Part shown: one piece after another, positions 25,466 to 33,944 of the stretch | Layout of the letters: the number at the start of each line of letters is the position of its first letter | Numbering within the stretch: position 1 is the stretch's first letter | Assembly (NCBI GenBank): GCA_012520615.1 | Contig: JAAYNX010000028.1 | Coordinates: forward strand, 1 to 61,517 | DNA length: 61,517 bases | Source: Clostridiaceae bacterium | Lineage (GTDB): Bacteria > Bacillota > Clostridia > DSM-8532 | Direction: 5' to 3' | Translations under genes and position numbers: made by a program | The notes under the pieces: model-generated | What the model saw: the letters and a program-made list of their open reading frames with translations, nothing else | Told to the model about the DNA's origin: nothing | Database searches by the model: none

Positions 25466-26206
25466 TCACTGCCTCGCCCCGTTTTTCGCCAGCAGATCTG
25501 CCCTATCATTAAGTTCAATCCCTGTATGGCTTTCTACTTTATACCATGTTATAGCAATCCCGCAGCTATCTATATATTCCTTATATGCTTGTGTCATTGG
25601 GGTATTTGTTCGGAATTTGCCTGTTGCCCACTTTTCGATATTCTGAAAATCATAAAAAATAGAAATTTCTTTAACATTCTCTTTTTTACACCATTCCAGA
25701 ACCTCTATTACAGCCTGTATTTCTCCTCCCACCTGCCTTGCATTAAAGGCTTCAGGAGTATCCAGCTTTCCAGACAACTCAGCTACAATACTGCCCTCTT
25801 TTAGAATTACAGCACCATAACCGGTATTCCCTTCAATAAAAGAGCCGTCTACATAAGCATAGTAAGAAGTAGATACTTCTATTTTCTGCAAATCGGTTTT
25901 TTGCTTTTTCTGATTTTTATTTTCTGAGCTAGTTTTTGCTTTTAGCCTATCTGTTTCACCAAGTAAAGCAATAATTCGGACAAACTGATCTTCCGGCAAA
26001 TCCGAGTCTCTCCTATAATTATAGGATTGCTTTTTAGGACTATAATCTATTATAAGTTTTCCAAGAACTTTATCATTCTCACTTATTTTTATTTTCAAAA
26101 GATAATCTCTGATTAGAGCTATTTCAGGTTCTAATCCCGATACTAAAAAACTTGGTTCCAAAGAATTGTATATAGAAATCAGTTCTTTTTCACAAATATA
26201 AGCCAT
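25466..26206 (-). CDS. RNase H family protein with unassigned N-terminal domain
   Basis: The C-terminal 130 residues form an RNase HI domain with all four acidic residues visible: YAYVDGSFIEGNTGYGAVIL, ARQVGGEIQAVIEVLEW, IFYDFQNIEKW and the final SHTGIELNDRADLLAKNGAR. It should cleave the RNA strand of RNA-DNA hybrids. The N-terminal 110 residues (KELISIYNSLEPSFLVSGLE, IIALLGETDRLKAK) are not the viroplasmin domain common in bacterial RNase H1 and I do not recognise them. It is convergent with the CofE-like gene (4-base gap) and upstream of nothing else on its strand except the pilus operon. Confidence 0.85.
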   Translation of the reverse strand: MAYICEKELISIYNSLEPSFLVSGLEPEIALIRDYLLKIKISENDKVLGKLIIDYSPKKQSYNYRRDSDLPEDQFVRIIALLGETDRLKAKTSSENKNQKKQKTDLQKIEVSTSYYAYVDGSFIEGNTGYGAVILKEGSIVAELSGKLDTPEAFNARQVGGEIQAVIEVLEWCKKENVKEISIFYDFQNIEKWATGKFRTNTPMTQAYKEYIDSCGIAITWYKVESHTGIELNDRADLLAKNGARQ

Positions 26207-26238
26207 ACCTTGCTTTTCTCTCCTAACTTCCGAGTTCT

Positions 26239-27303
26239 TTAAAGATATTTTAACAGAACATCTGGATTCAGGCTATACAGCAGTGCATCTTCCCGGGTAA
26301 TATAACCTTCTTTATACAGTTCACTGATATCATTATCCATACTCTTCATACCATAGTTTTTACCGCTGTGTATTACAGAGTCAATCTGATATGTTTTGTT
26401 TTCCCTGATGAGATTTTGAATAGCATTATTTGAGCACATAACCTCGAAAGCAGCCACTCTTCCCCTTTTTTCCGATGGAATTAGCTGTTGGGAAATAACA
26501 GCCTTCAGTACCGTTGAAAGTTGCATGCGTATCTGATGTTGCTGATTAGGGGGAAATACATCAATTATCCTGTCTATTGATTTTGATGCTCCCAAGGTAT
26601 GAAGGGTAGACAGAACCAAATGCCCGGTTTCAGCAGCAGTCATTGCAATGGAAATCGTTTCGAGATCTCTCATTTCTCCTACTAAAATTACATCAGGTGA
26701 TTCTCTTAAAGCCGCCTTTAATGCACGCGCATAGCTTTGGGTATCCTGCCCTATCTCCCTTTGGTTAACAACACTTAATTTATGTTCATGGAGATATTCA
26801 ATAGGCTCTTCAAGGGTTAGAATATGGCATTTTCTCGTACTGTTAATTAAATCTATTATACATGAGAGGGTTGTGGATTTACCGCTCCCGGTAGGCCCTG
26901 TCACCAACACAAGCCCTTTATTCAGTTTGTGTAACTGTAGAACAGAATCAGGAATTAATAAATCCTTCGGATTTGGCAGTTCCGTAAACACAAGACGAAT
27001 CGCCGCTGCTAACGATCCTCTTTGAATAAATGTGTTCACGCGAAATCTTCCCATTTTACTTATTGATAGAGAAAAATCTTTATCCCCAACTGCTAAAAAG
27101 GCATTAAAGGTTTCGTCATTAGGAAAAAGCTCACGGACAAGCCTTTTTGTATCTTCAGGTTCAAGTTCCTTTTCACCGACATACTGCCACTCCCCTCTGA
27201 TTTTAAATACAGGGGGTACGCCCACAGTAACCTGCAGGTCTGATGCACCGTTCTTTATTGCATTTATAAGTAGTTCTTTCATGCTATATGTATTTTTCTC
27301 CAT
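26239..27303 (-). CDS. pilT: PilT-type twitching motility / pilus retraction ATPase
   Basis: About 354 residues. Walker A is LVLVTGPTGSGKSTTLSCII, the Asp box is ILTLEEPIEYLHEHKLSVVN, Walker B is DVILVGEMRDLETISIAMTA, and the His box is TGHLVLSTLHTLGASKSIDR. The C-terminal motif AIQNLIRENK matches the AIRNLIRE signature of PilT rather than PilB, so it should power retraction. The ATG at 27303 overlaps the upstream stop as TAATG and has GGAAGG upstream. Last gene of the pilus operon here; no PilB extension ATPase is present in the window. Confidence 0.9.
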   Translation of the reverse strand: MEKNTYSMKELLINAIKNGASDLQVTVGVPPVFKIRGEWQYVGEKELEPEDTKRLVRELFPNDETFNAFLAVGDKDFSLSISKMGRFRVNTFIQRGSLAAAIRLVFTELPNPKDLLIPDSVLQLHKLNKGLVLVTGPTGSGKSTTLSCIIDLINSTRKCHILTLEEPIEYLHEHKLSVVNQREIGQDTQSYARALKAALRESPDVILVGEMRDLETISIAMTAAETGHLVLSTLHTLGASKSIDRIIDVFPPNQQHQIRMQLSTVLKAVISQQLIPSEKRGRVAAFEVMCSNNAIQNLIRENKTYQIDSVIHSGKNYGMKSMDNDISELYKEGYITREDALLYSLNPDVLLKYL

Positions 27304-27812
27304 TATGGTATTCCTTCCCATAAATCTATTGTATTATTTAATTCAAAGGGCTCTTGCCACATTTTCCACTCCTCGACGGAGCAAATATCATTTACACTAC
27401 TTTCTGTATCGGGTTGATTAATTGTCAGAATTATATCAAGGAATCTACGCTTAGAGTTCTCTTCCAGAATAATATTACGTTCTATGGTCATCAACCTGGT
27501 ATTATTATCTGAATTAATAGTACGTATAATATTATCACCTAGCAGATTATCAAAATGCTCAAAAAACGATTGGGGATCATTCCGGGAAAGTATAAGGGCT
27601 TCGTTTATCTTGCTTTTTATATCATATAAAAAACGTTTGCCTTCTGAATCAAGCATATAATAGGTCTTGTTATTTTCTGCATTTTTGCGAGACAATCTCA
27701 ATTCAGATGCGGTTGAAGAAATACTTAACAACGCAAACACAACCAACGTCACCAAAAGTAGTGATATTAATAACGTAGAGCTTCCGTTTTGAGATTTAAG
27801 TTTCAATATCAT
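27303..27812 (-). CDS. Pilus-associated membrane-anchored protein (PilX-like position), unknown family
   Basis: A 169-residue protein with an N-terminal hydrophobic segment GSSTLLISLLLVTLVVFALL directly after a short basic start and with STLL in place of a cleaved pilin motif. This resembles PilX/GspK-like minor pilins, which begin GSALL followed by a helix, and the rest (ELRLSRKNAENNKTYYMLDS) is consistent with the PilX family pattern. It overlaps the upstream pilin gene by ATGA and pilT by one base, so it is translated with them. The family call is tentative. Confidence 0.6.
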   Translation of the reverse strand: MILKLKSQNGSSTLLISLLLVTLVVFALLSISSTASELRLSRKNAENNKTYYMLDSEGKRFLYDIKSKINEALILSRNDPQSFFEHFDNLLGDNIIRTINSDNNTRLMTIERNIILEENSKRRFLDIILTINQPDTESSVNDICSVEEWKMWQEPFELNNTIDLWEGIP

Positions 27813-28252
27813 TTATCTTCACCCCAGTAGGACAAATCTTCAATAATAACTGAAATCTTATAGATTTCATTCTCACCATTCTTCTCCAATATATATGGTT
27901 TTAACCTAACTACTCTTAAATCAAGATGTAGAAGCCCCGCTTTGTCATCCGACAATTTGGCTAGGTCACCATAGATTGCATATTGAATATTTGATTCTAT
28001 AATATTTGTGCGTTCCCATTTATCATTATAATATATTGTAAAGCTACTGCCATTGCCGGGGGAGCCTTTAATATCCTGAAATCTTTCTATCAGAGCGTTT
28101 GTTTCCAAAACAGCGTAATCAAGGTCAACTGCCTTTTGATGACTAACCTGGGAAGTTAAAAAAAGGCGCATTATACCTACTGCCAATACTGCTAAAATTC
28201 CTATGGCAATAACCATTTCTATTAATGTAAATCCTTTTTTATTTGACTTCAC
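27809..28252 (-). CDS. Prepilin with N-terminal cleavage/methylation motif
   Basis: A 147-residue type IV pilin-like protein. The leader MKSNKKG is followed by FTLIEMVIAIGILAVLAVGI, the classical prepilin peptidase site (cleavage after Gly, Phe methylated, Glu at +5). The remainder is a small soluble domain ending DLSYWGEDK. Start is GTG at 28252 with GGGAGA seven bases upstream. Part of the operon 30172-26239. Confidence 0.9.
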   Translation of the reverse strand: MKSNKKGFTLIEMVIAIGILAVLAVGIMRLFLTSQVSHQKAVDLDYAVLETNALIERFQDIKGSPGNGSSFTIYYNDKWERTNIIESNIQYAIYGDLAKLSDDKAGLLHLDLRVVRLKPYILEKNGENEIYKISVIIEDLSYWGEDK

Positions 28253-28265
28253 AACACATCTCCCA

Positions 28266-28787
28266 CTATTTAGCTCTTATTTTTATAACGCTGTTATATG
28301 GTTTTATGCCATTAATACCAACACTTGTAAATATCATATGATCGATAATATTATAATCAATTTGAAAACTATCAACTTTTGCAATTGTTTGACTTACATC
28401 AATTGAAGGTTCCTCATTTTTTAGAACTAATGCTTCCATGAGATATCCTGAATTATGGAAAATCCATGTTTCATATTCTTCACCGTTTATATTTTCATAG
28501 ATAACCAAAGCATTATTACCGGTAATAGGGTGTGACTTAACATCGAGACTTCCTTTAATATCATTCTGGCGAATTTTATTCATCACAAAAGAGTTAGCTA
28601 CCCTAAGCTCAGTATTTTTCTCCTTTGAATCATTCAGCCTTTGATATGCTCCAAAGGTAGACATAGAGAGACTAAAGCAACCCACACCAAGTAATATCAA
28701 AATAAGTAAAACCGAAAGGGTTTCAATAAATGTACGGCCATTTTCTTTTCTTAAACTAATATAAATATTATTACGAACCTCTTTCAT
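28266..28787 (-). CDS. Pilin-like membrane-anchored protein (possibly DUF4860 family)
   Basis: About 173 residues from the ATG at 28787, which has GGAGG three to four bases upstream. The N-terminus contains NGRTFIETLSVLLILILLGV, which mimics a pilin start (FIETL in place of FTLIE), but the residue before it is Thr and there is no Gly, so cleavage is doubtful. The soluble part (VIYENINGEEYETWIFHNSG, VDSFQIDYNIID) resembles minor pseudopilins. The start lies inside the end of the upstream gene (17-base overlap). Probably a minor subunit of the same pilus or secretion apparatus. Confidence 0.62.
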   Translation of the reverse strand: MKEVRNNIYISLRKENGRTFIETLSVLLILILLGVGCFSLSMSTFGAYQRLNDSKEKNTELRVANSFVMNKIRQNDIKGSLDVKSHPITGNNALVIYENINGEEYETWIFHNSGYLMEALVLKNEEPSIDVSQTIAKVDSFQIDYNIIDHMIFTSVGINGIKPYNSVIKIRAK

Positions 28788-29085
28788 AAACCTCCACGTA
28801 TGGCATAACATTTGATGCAAATATTTCATAATAATAAAAATATTTGTCATCGTTGATAATAAGCCCATAATTCTCTTTTAAATACTCTAAATCAGGAGGA
28901 TAACTCCCCTCGAGAGCGTAGCATTGTATGCATGCACGCTCAATGGCTTGTTTAATTCTATCAGGGTCAGCGTCGTTGTTGTTACCCAAGAATTTATCTA
29001 CTGATATAAATGTTCCTGCAACAATAATTACAATAATGATTATGAGAAGTATATGAACCCAATTTGTGATATTTTTTTTAAGCAT
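28771..29085 (-). CDS. Small membrane-anchored pseudopilin-like protein
   Basis: A 104-residue protein with one N-terminal helix (WVHILLIIIIVIIVAGTFIS). Downstream, AIERACIQCYALEGSYPPDL and EYLKENYGL look like the conserved C-terminal part of GspG-type pseudopilins (AxxxCYAxEGxYPxxLxxL). The pilin cleavage motif itself is missing: the start is LKKNITNW. GGGGGCTC precedes the ATG. It is located between pilC and the other pilin-like genes and is likely one structural part of the apparatus. Confidence 0.62.
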   Translation of the reverse strand: MLKKNITNWVHILLIIIIVIIVAGTFISVDKFLGNNNDADPDRIKQAIERACIQCYALEGSYPPDLEYLKENYGLIINDDKYFYYYEIFASNVMPYVEVYERGS

Positions 29086-29095
29086 ATTGAGCCCC

Positions 29096-30172
29096 CTATC
29101 CGATGGAAGACATCATGCCTATAAGCGGCAATAGAACCGAGAGAAGCACTATTCCTAATATTATTGACAGTATAGCTACTAAAGCGGGCTCAATAGTTTT
29201 GCTAAATCTTTTTAAAGAAATCTCCGCTTCTTTCCCATACACCCTCGATAGTTTTTTCATAACGCTATCAAGATTTCCGGAAAGCTCTGCCGTTCTAATC
29301 ATTTTTGAAAAAAGTTCGGGGAAAATGCCGCTCTGTCTAGCAACATCAGAAAACGACTCACCCTTTGTAAGTTTTTGTGATGCTTCTTCCAGCTTCTGGG
29401 TTACATGTTTATTATTTATCAGTTCTTTAACCGCATTAAATCCATCTATTGCATTCATACCGCTTTGAGTTGTCAGGCTTAAGCCCTGCCCTATTCTGTA
29501 TGCTATTATTTTACGGTACAGTGGCCCAGTTACCGGATTCTGAACCTTTAACCTATCAAAAACAAATCTGCCTTTCGGAGTTTTTATATAAAAAACAATT
29601 GCTATGATAACGGGTACAAGTATTACTACAAGCCACAAGAGACTTCTTTCTAAGGATAGGGTAAAAGAAAAAAGTATCTGTGCTTCTTTCGATATCTGCC
29701 CTCCAAGGCTTTCAACAATTTCAGCAAACATAGGTATTACTTTTAGAATCATAATGCCTATAACACCAACCATAAGCAATGCAAGAATAACTGGATATGT
29801 AATAGCATTTTTCATTTCTCTGTTCAAATCCGATTCATTTTCATAATAAACAGAGAGATTCTCCATTACAGTATCTAGCATACCTGTCATTTCACCAATC
29901 TTAATCATATTTAACATATAATCGGGGAAATTGCCTTCCGATAAAAAAGCTTGGTACATAGACATGCCGTTTAACATTTTTTCAGAAATATACTCCAGAG
30001 GCTTTTTAATTGCCGGATTATTTGTGTCCTCTGACAATATAGGTATCCCTTCTAAAGGGCTAACTCCGGATTTAAAAACCAGTGCCAATTGATGACAGAG
30101 CAATGACAGTTCCATAGCATCGAGTGTTTTTTTGTTATGTAAAGTCTTAGTTTTTTTCATAATCCCATACAC
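29096..30172 (-). CDS. pilC: Type IV pilus / type II secretion inner-membrane platform protein PilC/GspF
   Basis: A 358-residue protein made of two GspF domains with three membrane helices (about residues 130-150, 180-205 and 325-350). Typical text: LLCHQLALVFKSGVSPLEGI, MIKIGEMTGMLDTVMENLSV, and in the second half MIRTAELSGNLDSVMKKLSR and SKTIEPALVAILSIILGIVL. It forms the membrane platform that couples the ATPase to pilin movement. First gene of the cluster. The start is ambiguous between ATG 30172 and ATG 30160; the site CGGAG lies 3 and 15 bases away respectively. Confidence 0.9.
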   Translation of the reverse strand: MYGIMKKTKTLHNKKTLDAMELSLLCHQLALVFKSGVSPLEGIPILSEDTNNPAIKKPLEYISEKMLNGMSMYQAFLSEGNFPDYMLNMIKIGEMTGMLDTVMENLSVYYENESDLNREMKNAITYPVILALLMVGVIGIMILKVIPMFAEIVESLGGQISKEAQILFSFTLSLERSLLWLVVILVPVIIAIVFYIKTPKGRFVFDRLKVQNPVTGPLYRKIIAYRIGQGLSLTTQSGMNAIDGFNAVKELINNKHVTQKLEEASQKLTKGESFSDVARQSGIFPELFSKMIRTAELSGNLDSVMKKLSRVYGKEAEISLKRFSKTIEPALVAILSIILGIVLLSVLLPLIGMMSSIG

Positions 30173-30250
30173 TCCGTTTTTGGTGTGATATTATTAATAT
30201 CTATTATACCATTTTTTGGTGACAAATAACACGTTTTATAAGCAAAAGAT

Positions 30251-30293
30251 GATAAAGTTACCCTTTGTTATTAGTAAAAGGTAACTTTATTAT
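30251..30293 (-). terminator. Terminator of the oligoendopeptidase gene
   Basis: GATAAAGTTACC CTTT, a short loop, then AAAAGGTAACTTTATTATC pair over about 15 bases. The stem is flanked by A- and T-rich sequence on both sides and begins 12 bases after the pepF stop; it may also stop transcription entering from the other side. Confidence 0.7.
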
Positions 30294-30304
30294 CCCGCAT
30301 GTAT

Positions 30305-31990
30305 TTATATTTTTATCTCTTCAATAGCTTTTTCAGTTCCCGTACACACATCTTTAATGCATCCACCTTCCATGGGCGATCGAAGCCCGGAGGATTTCAA
30401 AAGCTCTGTAAAAGTCATTGTGCCTGCTTTCTTACTAAAGTCAAGATACTTTTCCCATGCAGCCTTATAGTCCTCGGACATTAGATTTCTAAATTGCAGG
30501 GCGCAGGTTTGTGCCAGACAATAATCAATATAGTAAAACGGGGAGCTGTAAATATGAGTTTGGGCCTGCCATCTTCCGCCTTTTCCGAAGAATGAATCAT
30601 CTTCATAATCCAAATATGGCTGGTATTCATTTTCTATACGTTTCCATACTGCTTTTCGTTGGTCGGGTGTCATATAAGGATTCATATATACTTCATGCTG
30701 AAACTCATCTACTGCACAGCCATAGGGTATAAAACTAATTGCTGATGCCAGGTGCATATATTTATATTCCTCAACCTTATCACCAAAGAACATTTCCATC
30801 CATGGCATTGTAAAGAACTCCATGCTCATTGAGTGAACCTCGCAGGTTTCCATAGTAGCGGTTCTATATTCACTTACTTCTATATCCTTTGCCAAATAGC
30901 CATTAAGGGCATGACCTGCCTCATGTGTTAAAACATCAATATCACCGCTGGTTCCGTTAAAATTAGCAAAAATAAAAGGAGATTTGTAATCCGGAATATA
31001 GGTCATATATCCGCCAGAAGCCTTTCCTTTACGGCTGAGGCAATCCAACAGCTCATTATCCAACATGAAGCGGAAAAACTCACTAGTTTCTTTAGATAGC
31101 TCGTCATACATCTTTTGCCCAGCTTTGAAGATTTCTTCAGGAGTGCCTTCAGGCTTCGGGTTTCCTTCTTTAAAATATAGCTGTGAATCAATGAAAGTAA
31201 GCTTTTTAAGCCCTAACCTCTCCCTTTGTTTTTCATTGAGCTTCAACGATAACGGCACCATGTATTTCTTCACTTGTTCTCTGAACGCAGAAACCTCTTT
31301 CGGTCCGTAGCAGTTCCTTCCCATTCTTATATAACCAAGCTCTACATAATTTATAAATCCAAGTTTCTTGGCCATATTTGTGCGCACTCTTACCAATTTA
31401 TCGTATATATCATCAAGCTTTTCCTTATTCTCCTCAAAAAACTCAGTCCGCTTTTGATATGCACTTTTTCGCAGCTCGCGATCCGGCGACTCCATATACA
31501 AGCGAAGTTGTGATAAATTAAGCTTTTTACCGTCTAAATCAAGTTGTGCCGAAGCAATAAGCTTTATATATTCGCTTACAAGGCGATTTTCTTCTTGTAA
31601 ATCAAGTATAATTACCGGGTCAATTGCTTTTAATTCAAGTTCTGCATTCTCAAAGAGCAACTTACCAAGCTTTTGTTCCAGCTCTTTTCGATAACTTGAA
31701 GACACAAATGCCCTGTAAAACTCGGCACTCGCATTTTCAACAAGAGGGCTGTTCTCATCAAAAAAATCCTTCTCTTTATCATAAAAACTATCTTCGGTGT
31801 TCATTGTGTTCCGGATATGTGCTATGGTTCCCATTGTATTAAATTTTTCCGATAAAGCAGTAAATTCCTTATGAGCCGAAAGTTGTTCTTGATAGGTTTT
31901 TGCATTCTTTACTTTCTCTGTTATCTTATTTACTTCATTTATAAAGGCTTCAATATCAGGCCTTTTATATAACATTTCAGAAAATTTCAT
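30305..31990 (-). CDS. pepF: M3-family oligoendopeptidase (PepF)
   Basis: A 561-residue cytosolic zinc peptidase. The zinc motif is HEAGH at residues 356-360 (IDVLTHEAGHALNGYLAKD) with the third ligand Glu in RTATMETCEVHSMSMEFF about 28 residues further on. Other family blocks are YIPDYKSPFIFANFNGTSGD and QTHIYSSPFYYIDYCLAQTC. It cleaves short peptides, probably those taken up or left by proteolysis. Ribosome site GGAGAG. Transcribed alone, with a terminator, and divergent from udk. Confidence 0.93.
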   Translation of the reverse strand: MKFSEMLYKRPDIEAFINEVNKITEKVKNAKTYQEQLSAHKEFTALSEKFNTMGTIAHIRNTMNTEDSFYDKEKDFFDENSPLVENASAEFYRAFVSSSYRKELEQKLGKLLFENAELELKAIDPVIILDLQEENRLVSEYIKLIASAQLDLDGKKLNLSQLRLYMESPDRELRKSAYQKRTEFFEENKEKLDDIYDKLVRVRTNMAKKLGFINYVELGYIRMGRNCYGPKEVSAFREQVKKYMVPLSLKLNEKQRERLGLKKLTFIDSQLYFKEGNPKPEGTPEEIFKAGQKMYDELSKETSEFFRFMLDNELLDCLSRKGKASGGYMTYIPDYKSPFIFANFNGTSGDIDVLTHEAGHALNGYLAKDIEVSEYRTATMETCEVHSMSMEFFTMPWMEMFFGDKVEEYKYMHLASAISFIPYGCAVDEFQHEVYMNPYMTPDQRKAVWKRIENEYQPYLDYEDDSFFGKGGRWQAQTHIYSSPFYYIDYCLAQTCALQFRNLMSEDYKAAWEKYLDFSKKAGTMTFTELLKSSGLRSPMEGGCIKDVCTGTEKAIEEIKI

Positions 31991-32247
31991 TAACTTTTCT
32001 CTCCTTTTTATTTATAGACTATAATATGTTCAATAATGATTTTGACCCAGCTTGCAAATACTGTTATTTCGCACTACACAATATTTCCTTTATTACTTTT
32101 ATTATACTAGCACAGTGAAACCAGAATAACAATTTTAACTAAATGCCTGCTATTAATTTATAGTGTTTGTAACTATTTACTTGTTTAAGACAACACATCA
32201 TTGGTAAAATTAATTTGAATAGCATTGATGGATTGTAGAGGACAACT

Positions 32248-32871
32248 ATGAGAAATGTTGTAACAATAGGTATTGCTGGAGGTACAGGCTCTGGCAAAAC
32301 CACTTTAGCTAACATAATCAAAGAATACTTTGGGAAAGATGTAGTAGCAATTTGTCAGGATTATTATTACAAATCCTTTGACAATTTACCTTTTGAGGAA
32401 AGAACAAAGATTAACTATGACCATCCTAATAGTTTTGACAATGAGTTAATGATTAGTCAGATTAACGATCTTAAAAATCACAAGACAATCAACAGACCTG
32501 TTTATTCTTTCATTGAGTTCAAGAGGTTGGCTGAGACTATAACCGAAGAACCCAAGCCTGTAATAATAGTCGAAGGAATATTATTATTTAATAACCCGGA
32601 ATTAGTTAAATTAATGGATATTAAAGTATTTGTAGATACTGATTCCGATACTCGATTTGCTAGAAGGCTGACACGCGACATCCACGAACGAGGGCGAGAT
32701 ATAGATTCTGTAATTAACCAGTATTTCGCTACTGTTAAGCCCATGCACGAAGCTTTTGTTGAACCTAGCAAAAAGAATGCGGATATAATTGTGCCCAATG
32801 GTGGCCTGAATGAAGTTGCCAGCTCAATGATAATAGAGAAAATAAAAAGCATACTTAATGCCAGCAAGTAA
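32248..32871 (+). CDS. udk: Uridine kinase
   Basis: A 207-residue P-loop kinase: VVTIGIAGGTGSGKTTLANI (residues about 3-22), CQDYYYKSFDNLPFEERTKI, NYDHPNSFDNELM, IIVEGILLF and RRLTRDIHERGRDIDSVI are all uridine kinase signatures. It phosphorylates uridine and cytidine for pyrimidine salvage. GTAGAGG precedes the ATG. The tRNA-Arg gene starts 94 bases downstream with its own promoter. Confidence 0.94.
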   Translation: MRNVVTIGIAGGTGSGKTTLANIIKEYFGKDVVAICQDYYYKSFDNLPFEERTKINYDHPNSFDNELMISQINDLKNHKTINRPVYSFIEFKRLAETITEEPKPVIIVEGILLFNNPELVKLMDIKVFVDTDSDTRFARRLTRDIHERGRDIDSVINQYFATVKPMHEAFVEPSKKNADIIVPNGGLNEVASSMIIEKIKSILNASK

Positions 32872-32917
32872 GTAGTATATAGGGGCTAAATAGCTAAAAA
32901 TATGATAAAACATCGTC

Positions 32918-32946
32918 TTGACAAAGCATTAAGTCATTTGTATAAT
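32918..32946 (+). promoter_or_regulatory. Consensus promoter of the tRNA-Arg gene
   Basis: TTGACA (32918-32923), 17-base spacer, TATAAT (32941-32946): a full sigma-A consensus, with the tRNA beginning 20 bases after the -10 box. Confidence 0.88.
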
Positions 32947-32965
32947 ATAAAAGTCGCTCTGACGT

Positions 32966-33042
32966 GTGCCAGTAGCTCAGCAGGATAGAGCAACGGACTT
33001 CTAATCCGTCGGTCGGGTGTTCGAATCATCTCTGGCACGCCA
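32966..33042 (+). tRNA. tRNA-Arg (anticodon UCU), CCA encoded
   Basis: The sequence folds as a cloverleaf: acceptor GTGCCAG/CTGGCAC, D-stem GCTC/GAGC, anticodon stem ACGGA/TCCGT with loop CTTCTAA giving anticodon TCT, variable loop CGGTC, T-loop TTCGAAT. The T-stem GGGTG/CATCT contains two G-T pairs. Discriminator G and genomic CCA follow. It reads AGA/AGG codons, the major Arg codons in low-GC genomes. A consensus promoter and a terminator make it a single-gene unit. Confidence 0.95.
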
Positions 33043-33047
33043 ATGAA

Positions 33048-33085
33048 AAAGCCACTCTCACTTATTTAAGAGGGTGGCTTTGTTT
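33048..33085 (+). terminator. Terminator of the tRNA-Arg gene
   Basis: AAAGCCACTCTC, a short loop and GAGGGTGGCTTT form a stem of about 11 pairs followed by TGTTT, starting six bases after the tRNA. Confidence 0.85.
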
Positions 33086-33164
33086 ATTAAAAAATCACTT
33101 AAATGTCACAAAAAATGTAGGCACTATAGCCCCCACTACTTTAGCAGGGGACAAAATAAATTAT

Positions 33165-33692
33165 TTACAATTGCTCTTTTAGAATTTTGAAAAGAAGATC
33201 AACCAATTCATCGGCTCTATCTACTTCACCAAACCGATCGCTGATACGATAGCCCTGTTCGGCTTCAAAACCGTTTACTGGAGGAATATCTAGATTAAAT
33301 CCATCTTGCCCGGCTTTTGTTTTTCTTATTAGATCTATCAACTGCCCTATATTGAGCAAAGGCATGCAACTCTCTTTCAAAAAAAAGTCCCCGGCATCAA
33401 ATGCGCAATCATAGAAATCATCATCCGAAGATACTTGTTCATCCTCGGAAGGCTCTTCATCCACTACGATGTCATCTACCATTCTAAGCCTTTTTAAAGT
33501 TAATGTGGTTCCATGGGACAGAATAACCTCACCAACCACAAACTCTATATTTTCATACACGTCATTTTCTACATCGGTACAAACAGAGGCGACAACTTGG
33601 TCATATTTTTCAGGTAACCAATACGAATTCAGGGTTTGTTTTTGACTAAAAGTTAATGAATTTAAATCTTCAATGGTTATATTCTGTTTCAT
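33165..33692 (-). CDS. Acidic protein of unknown function
   Basis: About 175 residues from the ATG at 33692, which has GAGGGG at the right distance. I do not recognise a family. It is soluble and strongly acidic, with a low-complexity stretch VVDEEPSEDEQVSSDDDFYD at about residues 75-95. The remaining parts (IEDLNSLTFSQKQTLNSYWL, FLKESCMPLLNIGQLIDLIR, DRADELVDLLFKILKEQL) look like ordinary folded helices and strands. It stands alone on the minus strand between tRNA-Arg and glutamate dehydrogenase. A weak hairpin of CCCC/GGGG lies just beyond its stop. Confidence 0.65.
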   Translation of the reverse strand: MKQNITIEDLNSLTFSQKQTLNSYWLPEKYDQVVASVCTDVENDVYENIEFVVGEVILSHGTTLTLKRLRMVDDIVVDEEPSEDEQVSSDDDFYDCAFDAGDFFLKESCMPLLNIGQLIDLIRKTKAGQDGFNLDIPPVNGFEAEQGYRISDRFGEVDRADELVDLLFKILKEQL

Positions 33693-33741
33693 AAGTTTTC
33701 CCCTCATATTATATATTTTTTGTATCATTATACCATATGTT

Positions 33742-33780
33742 CAGGCATAGCAATAAGAAAGTCCAGGCATAGCAATAAGA
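33742..33780. repeat. Tandem 17-bp direct repeat upstream of gdhA
   Basis: CAGGCATAGCAATAAGA occurs at 33742-33758 and again at 33764-33780, a spacing of 22 bases (two helical turns). It lies about 85-125 bases before the -35 box, a position that suits an activator site. Confidence 0.6.
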
Positions 33781-33865
33781 TTGTCGTAAAACATCTTAGT
33801 TTGTCTTGTGAAATTGAAAGATACCGTTCTATAAATTTCATTCGTATCTCATTAATATCCAATGG

Positions 33866-33894
33866 TTGACATATCAAAATAGCATTGGTATGAT
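33866..33894 (+). promoter_or_regulatory. Promoter of gdhA
   Basis: TTGACA (33866-33871), 17-base spacer, TATGAT (33889-33894). Transcription would start near 33901, leaving a leader of about 175 bases. Confidence 0.72.
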
Positions 33895-33944
33895 ATCTAT
33901 GGTTTGGGATTTTGATAGATGCTCGAGATAAGGATAAATGCTTA

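Noticed and set aside
32966-33042. Attachment site of an integrated element at tRNA-Arg
   Set aside because: No integrase gene and no repeat of the tRNA 3' end is visible on either side in this window.
33742-33780. Start of a CRISPR array
   Set aside because: Only two copies, 17 bases long with a 5-base gap; repeats and spacers are far too short.
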